Assembly (NCBI GenBank): GCA_910588075.1
Contig: CAJUOS010000011.1
Location: 1 to 48,572, forward strand
DNA from: an uncultured Erysipelotrichaceae bacterium
GTDB taxonomy: Bacteria > Bacillota_I > Bacilli_A > Erysipelotrichales > Coprobacillaceae
Direction: 5' to 3'
DNA: 48,572 nt
Position numbers and translations under genes: made by a program. A model generated the notes under the pieces. The model was not told the origin of the DNA. It saw only the letters and a program-made list of their open reading frames with translations, and did no database searches. Numbering within the stretch: position 1 is the stretch's first letter; every line of letters starts with the position of its first letter. Positions 1 to 7,255 of this stretch are shown here, in pieces.

Positions 1-25
1 ATTGTACATTCTTAAGTGAGCAAAT

Positions 26-629
26 TTGTACATTTTTAGATTGACATTTATAATCAATGAAGCAGGAGAATATATAAATATAGAAGTTCAAAGAGATAAC
101 ACAAGAGGAGATATAAAAAGGGCAAGATATCATTCAAGTCTGATTGATGGAGAAGTAGAGATCAAGAAAAGTGAGTGGAGGAAAATACCAAAGAGTTATG
201 TGATATTCATAACAGAGAAGGATATATTCAAAGAAGGAAGAGGGATATATCATATAGTGAGAATGATAAAAGAGAGTCAAAAGGAAGTGAGAGATGAGCA
301 GGAAATCATCTATGTGAATGGAGAATATGAGGGAGAAGATGAGATAGGGAGATTGATGCATGATTTTCGATGTAAAGAAGCGAGAGATGTATTATGAAGT
401 CTTAGCAAAGAGAGTAGAAGGATTAAAGAGAAGGAAGGAGGGAGAGAAAGAGATGGGAAAGATACTAGATGAAGTGAGGGATGAAGGAAAACGAAAAGGA
501 ATAGAAGAGACAAAGATTATATCTATTCAAAGTTTAATGGAAAGTATGAATTGGAGCATTGAGGAAGCAATGAAAGCTTTAATGATACCTCCTAATGAAC
601 AAGAGCATTTTATAAAAATTATTCATTAA
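26..629 (+). pseudogene. Rpn/PD-(D/E)XK nuclease-family transposase remnant, frameshifted and 5'-truncated
   Basis: Two overlapping reading frames together resemble the middle and C-terminal part of Rpn-family recombination-promoting nucleases / PD-(D/E)XK putative transposases. The first part (26-397) carries the E-x-Q element of the nuclease core in EYINIEVQ, followed by the typical RARYHSSLID helix. It runs into a stop just after CKEARD. The second part (from about 388 to 629, another frame) continues at once with MYYEVLAKRVEG, so one deletion or two inserted bases near 387-392 would rejoin them. The N-terminal region with the first catalytic Asp is missing: an in-frame stop lies at 17-19 and only a TTG at 26 remains. 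Base use is unusually purine-rich compared with the genes that follow, in keeping with a mobile-type gene. Family assignment is from motif recall; the frameshift and truncation are seen directly. Confidence 0.72.
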
Positions 630-633
630 AAAT

Positions 634-669
634 AATAGGATAATAACATAAAAATGTTGTTATCCTATT
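634..669. terminator. Long hairpin after the transposase remnant
   Basis: A 16-bp stem (634-649 with 654-669, one G-U pair) closes an AAAA loop. The T-rich stretch follows it on the minus strand (ATTTTTAATG) and not on the plus strand, so it fits a leftward terminator or a relic of the mobile element better than a rightward terminator. The rest of 670-791 shows nothing I can name. Confidence 0.5.
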
Positions 670-791
670 TAAAAAATAGTTACTTCATGGTTTAAATATT
701 TAACTTCATTTTTTATAAATAAACTAATCCTTTATAAGAATAATATTATGTTTTATAGGAAAATAGATTATTTTCTAGTGTTGAAAGATTA

Positions 792-820
792 TAGACAAAC
801 AATAAAAAATCATTTAATAT
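792..820 (+). promoter_or_regulatory. Candidate promoter for the HAD/DUF4250 genes
   Basis: TAGACA at 792-797 and TAATAT at 815-820 are 17 bp apart, and a GGAGGA ribosome binding site follows just before the ATG at 842. This is moderate agreement with a sigma-A promoter. Confidence 0.45.
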
Positions 821-841
821 ATACACAATTGGAGGAAGATT

Positions 842-1657
842 ATGAAGTACAAATTAATAGCATTAGATTTAGATGGAACATTAAAAAACTCAAAAAATAA
901 AATAACCGAAAAAACCAAAAAAGCATTAATCCAAGCACAGAAATTGGGTGTTAAAATTATTTTGGCATCAGGTAGACCAACAGCAGGACTTAGACATGAA
1001 GCAGAGGAATTAGAATTAGAAAAATATGGTGGTTTCCTTTTATCTTTTAATGGGGCAAGTGTTATTGATGTAAAAACAAAGAAAGTTATATATGAACAGA
1101 CACTTACAATTGATCAAGCCAAAAGAGCATATGATAGAGCCAAAGAGTTTCAATTAGCATGTATAACATATGAAAATGATGTTCTTGTGACAGAAGATAT
1201 AGATAATGAATATGTAGAAATAGAAGCAAGAATTAATGATGTTAATATAAAACAAGTTTCTTTTAAAGATAATTTAAAAGATCCAATATATAAAGTGTTA
1301 TTAACAGGAAAACCAGATTATGTAGCAGTTATAGAAGAAGAATATAAAAAACCATTTGAGAATGAATTAAGTATTTATAAAAGTACACCATTCTTTATTG
1401 AAATTATGGCACAAGGAATTGATAAAGCAGCATCTATAAATAGACTTGTTGAATATTTAGGAATTAAACAAGAAGAAGTGATGGCATTTGGAGACGGTTA
1501 TAACGATTTAAGTATGATTGAATATGCAGGACTAGGAGTAGCAATGGAAAATGCTATTGATGAAGTAAAAATACGAGCAAATGTTGTGACTTTATCGCAT
1601 GATAATGATGGAATTGCTTATATATTATCTCAATATATAGAAGGAGTTGAGTATTAA
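842..1657 (+). CDS. Cof-type HAD-IIB phosphatase
   Basis: This is a 271-residue HAD-superfamily hydrolase of the Cof/YidA type, soluble and probably acting on sugar phosphates or similar small phosphoesters. Motif I is D9-L-D11-G-T, with Asp9 the expected nucleophile and Asp11 the acid/base. Motif II is S43 in ILASGRP, motif III is K195 in QGIDKAAS, and motif IV is G217-D-G-Y-N-D222. Between motifs II and III lies the roughly 100-residue C2B cap typical of the IIB subclass. Length is normal for the family. A GGAGGA site stands just ahead of the ATG. The stop codon overlaps the start of the next gene (TAATG), so the two are translationally coupled. The substrate cannot be read from the sequence. 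Confidence 0.9.
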   Translation: MKYKLIALDLDGTLKNSKNKITEKTKKALIQAQKLGVKIILASGRPTAGLRHEAEELELEKYGGFLLSFNGASVIDVKTKKVIYEQTLTIDQAKRAYDRAKEFQLACITYENDVLVTEDIDNEYVEIEARINDVNIKQVSFKDNLKDPIYKVLLTGKPDYVAVIEEEYKKPFENELSIYKSTPFFIEIMAQGIDKAASINRLVEYLGIKQEEVMAFGDGYNDLSMIEYAGLGVAMENAIDEVKIRANVVTLSHDNDGIAYILSQYIEGVEY

Positions 1658-1830
1658 TGTTACCAAAAGATCCAGTGATGTTATTGAGCTTTATAAATAT
1701 GAAATTACGAGATCAATATGATTCATTAGAAAGCTTATGTGAAGATTTCAATGTTTCTAAAGAAGAAATTATAGAAAAACTAAAAACAATAGACTACATT
1801 TATGATAATGAAAAAAATCAATTCAAATAG
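1657..1830 (+). CDS. DUF4250 domain protein (57 aa)
   Basis: This short gene codes for 57 residues beginning MLPKDPVMLLSFINMKLRD, the hallmark opening of DUF4250 proteins. The middle (SLESLCEDFNVSKEEIIEKL) looks like a small helix-turn-helix-like fold and the end (IDYIYDNEKNQF) is also family-typical. Full length is preserved. It starts on an ATG whose A is the last base of the upstream stop codon (TAATG), so it is very likely translated by re-initiation after the HAD phosphatase gene. The function of DUF4250 is unknown; the fold suggestion is mine and weak. Confidence 0.88.
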   Translation: MLPKDPVMLLSFINMKLRDQYDSLESLCEDFNVSKEEIIEKLKTIDYIYDNEKNQFK

Positions 1831-1850
1831 ATAAATAATCATGCTATAAT
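1822..1850 (+). promoter_or_regulatory. Promoter of ilvA
   Basis: TTCAAA (1822-1827) and TATAAT (1845-1850) are separated by 17 bp. A TG one base before the -10 makes it an extended -10 promoter. The -35 lies within the last codons of the DUF4250 gene. No T-box or other amino-acid-sensing leader fits in the short space before the ATG at 1878. Confidence 0.7.
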
Positions 1851-1877
1851 AGTGAACATATAATGGAGGGGTAGAAT

Positions 1878-3080
1878 ATGATAAAGTTAGAACAATTTCA
1901 AGAAGCAAAAAAGAGAGTCGATGAAGTAATTATTCCAACTCCCTTAATATATAGTGAAGCATTTTCTAAAGAATGTAAAAATCAAGTTTATATTAAACCA
2001 GAAAATTTACAAAGAACAGGAGCTTTTAAGATTAGAGGAGCTTATAATAAAATTGTTAAAATGAGTGATGAAGCAAAGAAAAAAGGATTAATTGCTTCAT
2101 CAGCAGGAAATCATGCTCAAGGAGTTGCATATGCAGCGAATAAATTAGGAGTCAAAGCAACAATTGTTATGCCAAAACATACACCTTTGATTAAAGTAGA
2201 AGCAACTCAATCTCATGGAGCAGATGTTGTTCTTGCAGGAGAAGTTTATGATGATTCTTATCAAGCTGCTTGTGAATTACAAAGAAAAAATGATTATACT
2301 TTTGTGCATCCTTTTGATGATGAGGATGTTATTGAAGGACAAGGAACAATTGCTTTAGAAATCTTAGAAGAATTACCAGAAACTGATATTATTTTAGTAC
2401 CTGTAGGTGGAGGAGGTTTAGTATCAGGAATTGCTTGTGCTGCTAAACAAATCAAACCAACTATTAAAATTATTGGAGTAGAACCAGAAGGAGCTGCAAG
2501 TGCTTTAGCAGCTATTAATGAAGATCAAGTTGTTGCATTAAAAGAAGCAGTAACAATTGCTGATGGAACAGCAGTTAAACAAATTGGAGAAAAGACTTTT
2601 GACTATATTAAAGAATATGTTGATGGTATTATTACTGTTTCAGATTATGAATTAATGGATGCTTTCTTGTTATTGGTTGAAAAGCATAAATTAGTAGCTG
2701 AAAATTCAGGAATTCTTTCATTAGCAGGTTTAAAGAAGTTAAATGAGAAAAATAAAAAAGTTGTTTCTTTAATTAGTGGAGGGAATATTGATGTGATGTC
2801 TATTTCTTCTATGATTAATAAAGGATTAATTTCAAGAGGAAGAACATTTACATTTACAGTTCAATTATTAGATAAACCAGGAGAATTAGAATTTGTAGCT
2901 CATGTTTTATCAGAATGTAATTCCAATGTTATTGCAGTAGAACATAATCAGTTTAAAAACTTTGCTCGTTTTTCAGAGGTTGAATTGAGAGTAACATGCG
3001 AAACAAATGGAGAAGCACATATTCAAAAAATTATTGATAGATTTAAAGAAGAAGGATATGAAATAGCAAGAATTAATTAA
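1878..3080 (+). CDS. ilvA: Threonine ammonia-lyase with C-terminal ACT domain
   Basis: This 400-residue PLP enzyme deaminates threonine to 2-oxobutanoate. The PLP lysine is K51 in RTGAFKIRGA. The substrate loop SAGNHAQG is at 75-82, and the phosphate-cup glycines G177-G180 sit in PVGGGGLVSG. Residues from about 325 to 400 (TFTVQLLDKPGELEFVAHVLSE) form an ACT domain, as in the roughly 400-residue threonine dehydratases rather than the roughly 500-residue biosynthetic type with two regulatory repeats. No other isoleucine pathway genes are beside it. It is a single-gene unit with its own promoter and a strong terminator. Serine could also be a substrate. Whether it serves biosynthesis or degradation is not decided by the sequence. 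Confidence 0.92.
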   Translation: MIKLEQFQEAKKRVDEVIIPTPLIYSEAFSKECKNQVYIKPENLQRTGAFKIRGAYNKIVKMSDEAKKKGLIASSAGNHAQGVAYAANKLGVKATIVMPKHTPLIKVEATQSHGADVVLAGEVYDDSYQAACELQRKNDYTFVHPFDDEDVIEGQGTIALEILEELPETDIILVPVGGGGLVSGIACAAKQIKPTIKIIGVEPEGAASALAAINEDQVVALKEAVTIADGTAVKQIGEKTFDYIKEYVDGIITVSDYELMDAFLLLVEKHKLVAENSGILSLAGLKKLNEKNKKVVSLISGGNIDVMSISSMINKGLISRGRTFTFTVQLLDKPGELEFVAHVLSECNSNVIAVEHNQFKNFARFSEVELRVTCETNGEAHIQKIIDRFKEEGYEIARIN

Positions 3081-3083
3081 GAG

Positions 3084-3110
3084 TGTAGGTAGAATACCTA
3101 CATTTTTTGT
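3084..3110 (+). terminator. Terminator of ilvA
   Basis: TGTAGGTA and TACCTACA form an 8-bp perfect stem with a GAA loop, followed by a run of T (3103-3108). It starts four bases after the ilvA stop. Confidence 0.9.
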
Positions 3111-3176
3111 TAAATAAGTTATTTTTATATAAGAATAGAAAAGTTATAAATACTGATATGAAAAATAATTATTTTC

Positions 3177-3205
3177 TTGAATATAAAGTTTTTTTGTTAT
3201 ATACT
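3177..3205 (+). promoter_or_regulatory. Promoter of the carB leader
   Basis: TTGAAT (3177-3182) and TATACT (3200-3205) have the ideal 17-bp spacing, so transcription should begin near 3212. This leaves about 20 bases before the leader ATG, including an AGGAATGAGG ribosome binding site. Confidence 0.75.
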
Positions 3206-3234
3206 GTTAAGGATAAAGAAAGGAATGAGGAATA

Positions 3235-3315
3235 ATGACAGATTTTGTGGCATATAAGAATTTTTATGACCTACATACAAGTGTATTATTTTCTCATTTT
3301 TTATATTTTTATTAA
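3235..3315 (+). CDS. Leader peptide of carB (26 aa, candidate)
   Basis: A short ORF, ATG at 3235 to TAA at 3313, is preceded by a good ribosome binding site (AGGAATGAGG, 3221-3230). It encodes MTDFVAYKNFYDLHTSVLFS followed by HFLYFY. The last ten codons (3283-3312) contain 21 U in 30 bases, and the stop codon abuts an intrinsic terminator. There is no Arg codon, so arginine sensing by ribosome stalling is unlikely. Phe and Tyr codons are frequent, but that follows from the U-richness. The arrangement matches the logic of the enterobacterial pyrBI leader, where UTP shortage stalls RNA polymerase in a U-rich run and lets the ribosome catch up. The ORF is seen; translation and role are inferred. 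Confidence 0.55.
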   Translation: MTDFVAYKNFYDLHTSVLFSHFLYFY

Positions 3316-3346
3316 AACATATCATTTCTATTTGATATGTTTTTTT
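3314..3346 (+). terminator. Attenuator terminator upstream of carB
   Basis: AAACATATCA (3315-3324) and TGATATGTTT (3333-3342) form a 10-bp perfect stem with an 8-base loop, followed by T to 3346. It begins at the leader stop codon and ends 26 bases before the carB ATG, so it can only stop transcription into carB. A ribosome at the leader stop would cover the left arm and prevent folding. Confidence 0.8.
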
Positions 3347-3372
3347 ACGAAAAAATAAAAGGAGGACAATTT

Positions 3373-6300
3373 ATGCCAAAAAGAGAAGACATTAATACAG
3401 TATTAGTTATTGGTTCTGGACCAATTATTATTGGACAAGCATGTGAATTTGATTACTCAGGAACACAAGCATGTAAAGCTTTAAGAGGATTAGGTTATAA
3501 AATTGTATTGGTTAATTCAAATCCAGCTACAATTATGACTGATCCAGAAACAGCTGATATTACTTATATTGAACCTTTGAATTTAGAAAGATTAACACAA
3601 ATTATTGCTAAGGAAAGACCTGATGCTTTACTCCCTAATTTAGGAGGACAATCAGCATTAAATTTATGTGCAGAACTTGCTAACGCAGGAGTTTTAGAAA
3701 AATATAATGTGCAAGTACTAGGTGTACAAGTAGATGCTATTGAAAGAGGAGAAGATCGTCTTGAATTTAAAAAAGCAATGAATGATTTAGGAATAGAAAT
3801 GGCAAGAAGTGAGATTGCGAATACAGTTGATGAAGCTCTACAAATTGCTGAACAATTAGGATATCCAGTTGTTGTAAGACCTGCTTATACTATGGGTGGA
3901 GCTGGAGGAGGACTTGTTTACAATGTTGAAGAGTTGAAAACAGTTGTAACTCGTGGCTTACAAGCAAGCTTAGTTCATCAATGTTTGATAGAAGAATCTA
4001 TTCTTGGTTGGGAAGAATTAGAAGTTGAAGTTGTAAGAGATGCTAAGAATAATATGATTACTGTATGTTTCATTGAAAATATAGATCCTTTGGGTGTTCA
4101 TACAGGTGATTCATTCTGTAGTGCACCAATGTTAACTATTTCTCAAGAAGTGCAAGATCGTTTAAAAGATCAAGCATTTAGAATTGTTGAATCAATAGGT
4201 GTTATTGGAGGAACAAATGTACAATTTGCACATGATCCTCGTACTGATAGAATTGTTGTTATTGAAATAAATCCAAGAACATCTCGTTCTTCGGCATTAG
4301 CATCAAAGGCAACAGGTTTCCCAATTGCTTTGGTTTCAGCAATGTTGGCAGCAGGTTTAACATTAGATGAGATTGAGTGTGGAAAATATGGAACATTAGA
4401 TAAATATGTACCAGATGGTGAATATGTTGTTATTAAGTTTGCAAGATGGGCTTTTGAGAAGTTTAAAGGAGCACAAGATAAACTTGGAACACAAATGAAG
4501 GCTGTTGGGGAAGTCATGAGTATTGGTAAAACTTATAAAGAAGCTTTCCAAAAGGCTATTCGTTCACTTGAAATTGGTAGATATGGATTAGGTTATGCTA
4601 AGAATTTTAATGATTTAACAAAAGAAGAATTATTACAAAAATTATCTGATCCAACAAGTGAAAGACAATTTATTATGTATGAAGCATTAAGAAAAGGTGC
4701 AACAATAGATGAATTATTTGAATTAACACAAATTAAACATTATTTCATTGAACAAATGAAAGAGTTAGTAGATGAAGAAGAAAGATTAATGTCTTATAAA
4801 GGAAAACAACTTCCTATTGAATTATTAGAACAAGCTAAAAAAGATGGTTTCTCTGATAAATATTTAAGTCAAATTCTTGATATAAAAGAAAATGAAATTA
4901 GAAAACAAAGATTAGAAAATAATATTCATCAAGCATGGGAACCAGTTCATGTAAGTGGAACAAAAGATAATGCTTATTATTATTCTACATATAATGCTCC
5001 TGATAATAATCGTATTAATAATGATAAGAAAAAGGTTATGATTTTAGGTGGAGGACCTAATAGAATAGGACAAGGAATTGAATTTGATTATTGTTGTGTT
5101 CATGCTTCTTTAGCATTAAAGAAGTTAGGTTTTGAAACAATTATTGTTAATTGTAATCCAGAAACAGTATCAACTGATTATGACACTTCTGATAAATTAT
5201 ACTTTGAACCATTAACTTTAGAAGATGTTTTAAGTATTCATGAAAAAGAACAACCAGTTGGCGTTATTGCTCAATTTGGAGGACAAACACCATTAAATTT
5301 AGCATCACAATTAAAAGAAAATGGAGTCAATATCTTAGGAACAACTCCAGAAACAATTGATATGGCTGAAGATAGAGATTTATTTAATGCTATGATGGAA
5401 AAATTAAATATTCCTATGCCAGAATCAGGAATGGCTGTTACGATAGAAGATGCTTTAAGAATAGCTGAAAGAATTGGTTATCCATTGATGGTTAGACCAT
5501 CTTATGTATTAGGTGGACGTGGAATGGAAGTTGTTTATGATGATGATGCATTAAAACAATATATGGCAGCAGCAGTTGGTGTTACTCCAGATAGACCAAT
5601 TTTAATTGATAGATTTTTAAATAATGCAATGGAATGTGAAGCTGATGCAATTAGTGATGGTAAAAATGTTTTTGTTCCAGCGGTTATGGAACATATTGAG
5701 TTAGCAGGTATACATTCTGGAGATTCTGCTTGTATATTACCATCAAAACATATCCCAATTCGTCATTTAGAAACAATTAAAGAATATACAAAGAAAATTG
5801 CAAAAGAAATGAATGTCCGTGGTTTAATGAATATGCAATATGCTATTGCTGATGATAAAGTTTATGTTTTAGAAGCGAATCCAAGAGCATCAAGAACTGT
5901 ACCACTTGTTTCAAAAGTATCAAATGTTAACATGGTAAAAATAGCAACTGATATTATTACTCTAGACTTAACAGGTAGGGAAACACCAGTAACAGCATTA
6001 GAAGAAAAGAAAATTCCACATGTTGGAGTTAAACAAGCTGTTTTCCCATTTAATATGTTTCCAGAAGTTGATCCAATATTAGGACCAGAAATGAGATCAA
6101 CAGGAGAAGTTTTAGGGTTAGGAGCATCTTATGGAGCAGCTTATTATAAGGCTGAAGAAGGAGCACAAGCAACTTTACCTACTGAAGGAAAAGTCTTAAT
6201 CAGTGTAAGTGATTTAGATAAACCTCAAGTGGTTGAATTGGCAAGAGGTTATTATGATGCAGGATTTACAATTGTAGCTACTGGTAAAACTTATGAAATG

Positions 6301-6591
6301 CTTAAACATAACAATATTCCAGTAGAAAAGATTAAGAAAATTCATGAAGGTAGACCAAATATTATGGATGCTTTAACAAATAGTGAATTAGCAATGGTTA
6401 TTAATACTCCTCAAGGTAAACAAGGAGCATATGATGATAGCTATATTAGAAAATCTGCTATTAAAATGAGAATTCCATATATGACAAACATTGCTGCAGC
6501 AAAAGCTTCATTGGAAGGAATTATGGAAATGAAAATTCATGGTAGTCATGAAGTTAGATCTTTACAAGAATATCATAAAGAAATAAAGTAG
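3373..6591 (+). CDS. carB: Carbamoyl-phosphate synthase large subunit
   Basis: This 1072-residue subunit makes carbamoyl phosphate from bicarbonate, ammonia (from the small subunit) and two ATP, feeding pyrimidine and arginine synthesis. The two homologous halves are plain: VLVIGSGPIIIGQACEFDYS opens the first and MILGGGPNRIGQGIEFDYCC the second. Each has an ATP-grasp domain with the RPAYTMGGAGGG and RPSYVLGGRGME loops. Residues from about 930 onward (LPTEGKVLISVSDLDKP) are the MGS-like allosteric domain that binds UMP or ornithine in relatives. I take the ATG at 3373 because GGAGG stands nine bases before it; upstream in-frame ATGs overlap the terminator. carA is not adjacent, which is unusual, so the small subunit must be encoded elsewhere. 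Confidence 0.97.
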   Translation: MPKREDINTVLVIGSGPIIIGQACEFDYSGTQACKALRGLGYKIVLVNSNPATIMTDPETADITYIEPLNLERLTQIIAKERPDALLPNLGGQSALNLCAELANAGVLEKYNVQVLGVQVDAIERGEDRLEFKKAMNDLGIEMARSEIANTVDEALQIAEQLGYPVVVRPAYTMGGAGGGLVYNVEELKTVVTRGLQASLVHQCLIEESILGWEELEVEVVRDAKNNMITVCFIENIDPLGVHTGDSFCSAPMLTISQEVQDRLKDQAFRIVESIGVIGGTNVQFAHDPRTDRIVVIEINPRTSRSSALASKATGFPIALVSAMLAAGLTLDEIECGKYGTLDKYVPDGEYVVIKFARWAFEKFKGAQDKLGTQMKAVGEVMSIGKTYKEAFQKAIRSLEIGRYGLGYAKNFNDLTKEELLQKLSDPTSERQFIMYEALRKGATIDELFELTQIKHYFIEQMKELVDEEERLMSYKGKQLPIELLEQAKKDGFSDKYLSQILDIKENEIRKQRLENNIHQAWEPVHVSGTKDNAYYYSTYNAPDNNRINNDKKKVMILGGGPNRIGQGIEFDYCCVHASLALKKLGFETIIVNCNPETVSTDYDTSDKLYFEPLTLEDVLSIHEKEQPVGVIAQFGGQTPLNLASQLKENGVNILGTTPETIDMAEDRDLFNAMMEKLNIPMPESGMAVTIEDALRIAERIGYPLMVRPSYVLGGRGMEVVYDDDALKQYMAAAVGVTPDRPILIDRFLNNAMECEADAISDGKNVFVPAVMEHIELAGIHSGDSACILPSKHIPIRHLETIKEYTKKIAKEMNVRGLMNMQYAIADDKVYVLEANPRASRTVPLVSKVSNVNMVKIATDIITLDLTGRETPVTALEEKKIPHVGVKQAVFPFNMFPEVDPILGPEMRSTGEVLGLGASYGAAYYKAEEGAQATLPTEGKVLISVSDLDKPQVVELARGYYDAGFTIVATGKTYEMLKHNNIPVEKIKKIHEGRPNIMDALTNSELAMVINTPQGKQGAYDDSYIRKSAIKMRIPYMTNIAAAKASLEGIMEMKIHGSHEVRSLQEYHKEIK

Positions 6592-6602
6592 TATAAAGGT
6601 AT

Positions 6603-6639
6603 AAAGATATAAAATGAGGAAGTTTTATATCTTTTTTTC
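6603..6639 (+). terminator. Terminator of carB
   Basis: A 12-bp perfect stem (6603-6614 with 6623-6634) has an 8-base loop, and the 3' arm runs into a T tract ending at 6638. Confidence 0.88.
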
Positions 6640-6699
6640 TAAATATAAAGAATTTTAATTCTATTTAGTTTATAATAGATATATAAGGAGGATATATTT

Positions 6700-7254
6700 A
6701 TGAGTATAGAATTAATCATTATTATAGTTGTTGTTATACTATTGGTTTTATATATAATTTCAACATATAATTCATTAACAAGAGCAAAAAATAAAGTGAA
6801 AACAAATTGGGCACAAATAGATGTTGTTTTAAAAAGACGTGCTGATTTAATTCCTAATTTAGTAGAAATAGTGAAAGGTTATGCGAAACACGAAAAAGAA
6901 GCGCTTGAAAGTGTTATTAAAGCAAGAAATACTTATGTAAGTGCTTCTCTTCCAGAAGAACAATTAAAGGCTGCTGGTGAGTTTACAAAAGCATTAAATA
7001 AAATAATGGCTTTAAGTGAGGATTATCCTGATTTAAAGGCAAATAGTAATTTTATGGAATTACAAGCAGAATTAATGGAAACAGAAGATAAGATTACTTT
7101 TGCTAGACAATTTTATAATGATTCAGTTTATAGTTATCAAAATAAATTAGAGATGTTCCCATCAAATATTATAGCTAACATATTTGGATTTAAAGAATTT
7201 GGATTCTTTGAAGTAGATGAAAGTGATAAAGAAGTACCAAAGGTAAAATTTTAA
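6700..7254 (+). CDS. lemA: LemA family membrane protein
   Basis: This 184-residue protein has one N-terminal membrane helix (about 3-23) and a cytoplasmic or surface helical bundle. Family marks are NSLTRAKNKVKTNWAQIDVVLKRR followed by DLIPNLVEIVKGYAKHE, then YPDLKANSNFMELQAEL and a C-terminal MFPSNIIANIFGF. Length is normal. An AAGGAGG site precedes the ATG. Only one base separates its stop from the next gene, a DUF2207 protein. This LemA/DUF2207 pairing recurs in Bacillota, and the two are thought to work together at the membrane, though the biochemical role is unknown. Confidence 0.93.
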   Translation: MSIELIIIIVVVILLVLYIISTYNSLTRAKNKVKTNWAQIDVVLKRRADLIPNLVEIVKGYAKHEKEALESVIKARNTYVSASLPEEQLKAAGEFTKALNKIMALSEDYPDLKANSNFMELQAELMETEDKITFARQFYNDSVYSYQNKLEMFPSNIIANIFGFKEFGFFEVDESDKEVPKVKF

Positions 7255-7255
7255 T

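Noticed and set aside
1..36. TTGTACATT-type repeat at the window start as an element end
   Set aside because: ATTGTACATT and ATTTGTACATTT recur once, but with no inverted partner downstream and the window edge cutting the context, no element boundary can be called.
1831..1877. T-box or leader attenuator for ilvA
   Set aside because: The promoter -10 ends at 1850, leaving fewer than 30 bases before the ATG, too short for a T-box.
3235..3315. Phe/Tyr-sensing ribosome-stalling attenuator
   Set aside because: The leader has many Phe and Tyr codons, but carB has no link to aromatic amino acids, no alternative antiterminator pairing was found, and the codons follow from U-richness.
3111..3372. 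PyrR binding loop or riboswitch upstream of carB
   Set aside because: No conserved PyrR anti-antiterminator loop and no complex fold; only one simple terminator hairpin is present.
4170..4517. Open frame on the minus strand inside carB
   Set aside because: It has no ribosome site and low-complexity composition, and it mirrors the strong carB coding frame. The same holds for the other antisense frames inside addA, typA, the ABC permease and the flavodiiron gene.
6898..6911. cre-like GCGCTTGAAAG in lemA
   Set aside because: It lies inside the coding region and the left half does not match the consensus.
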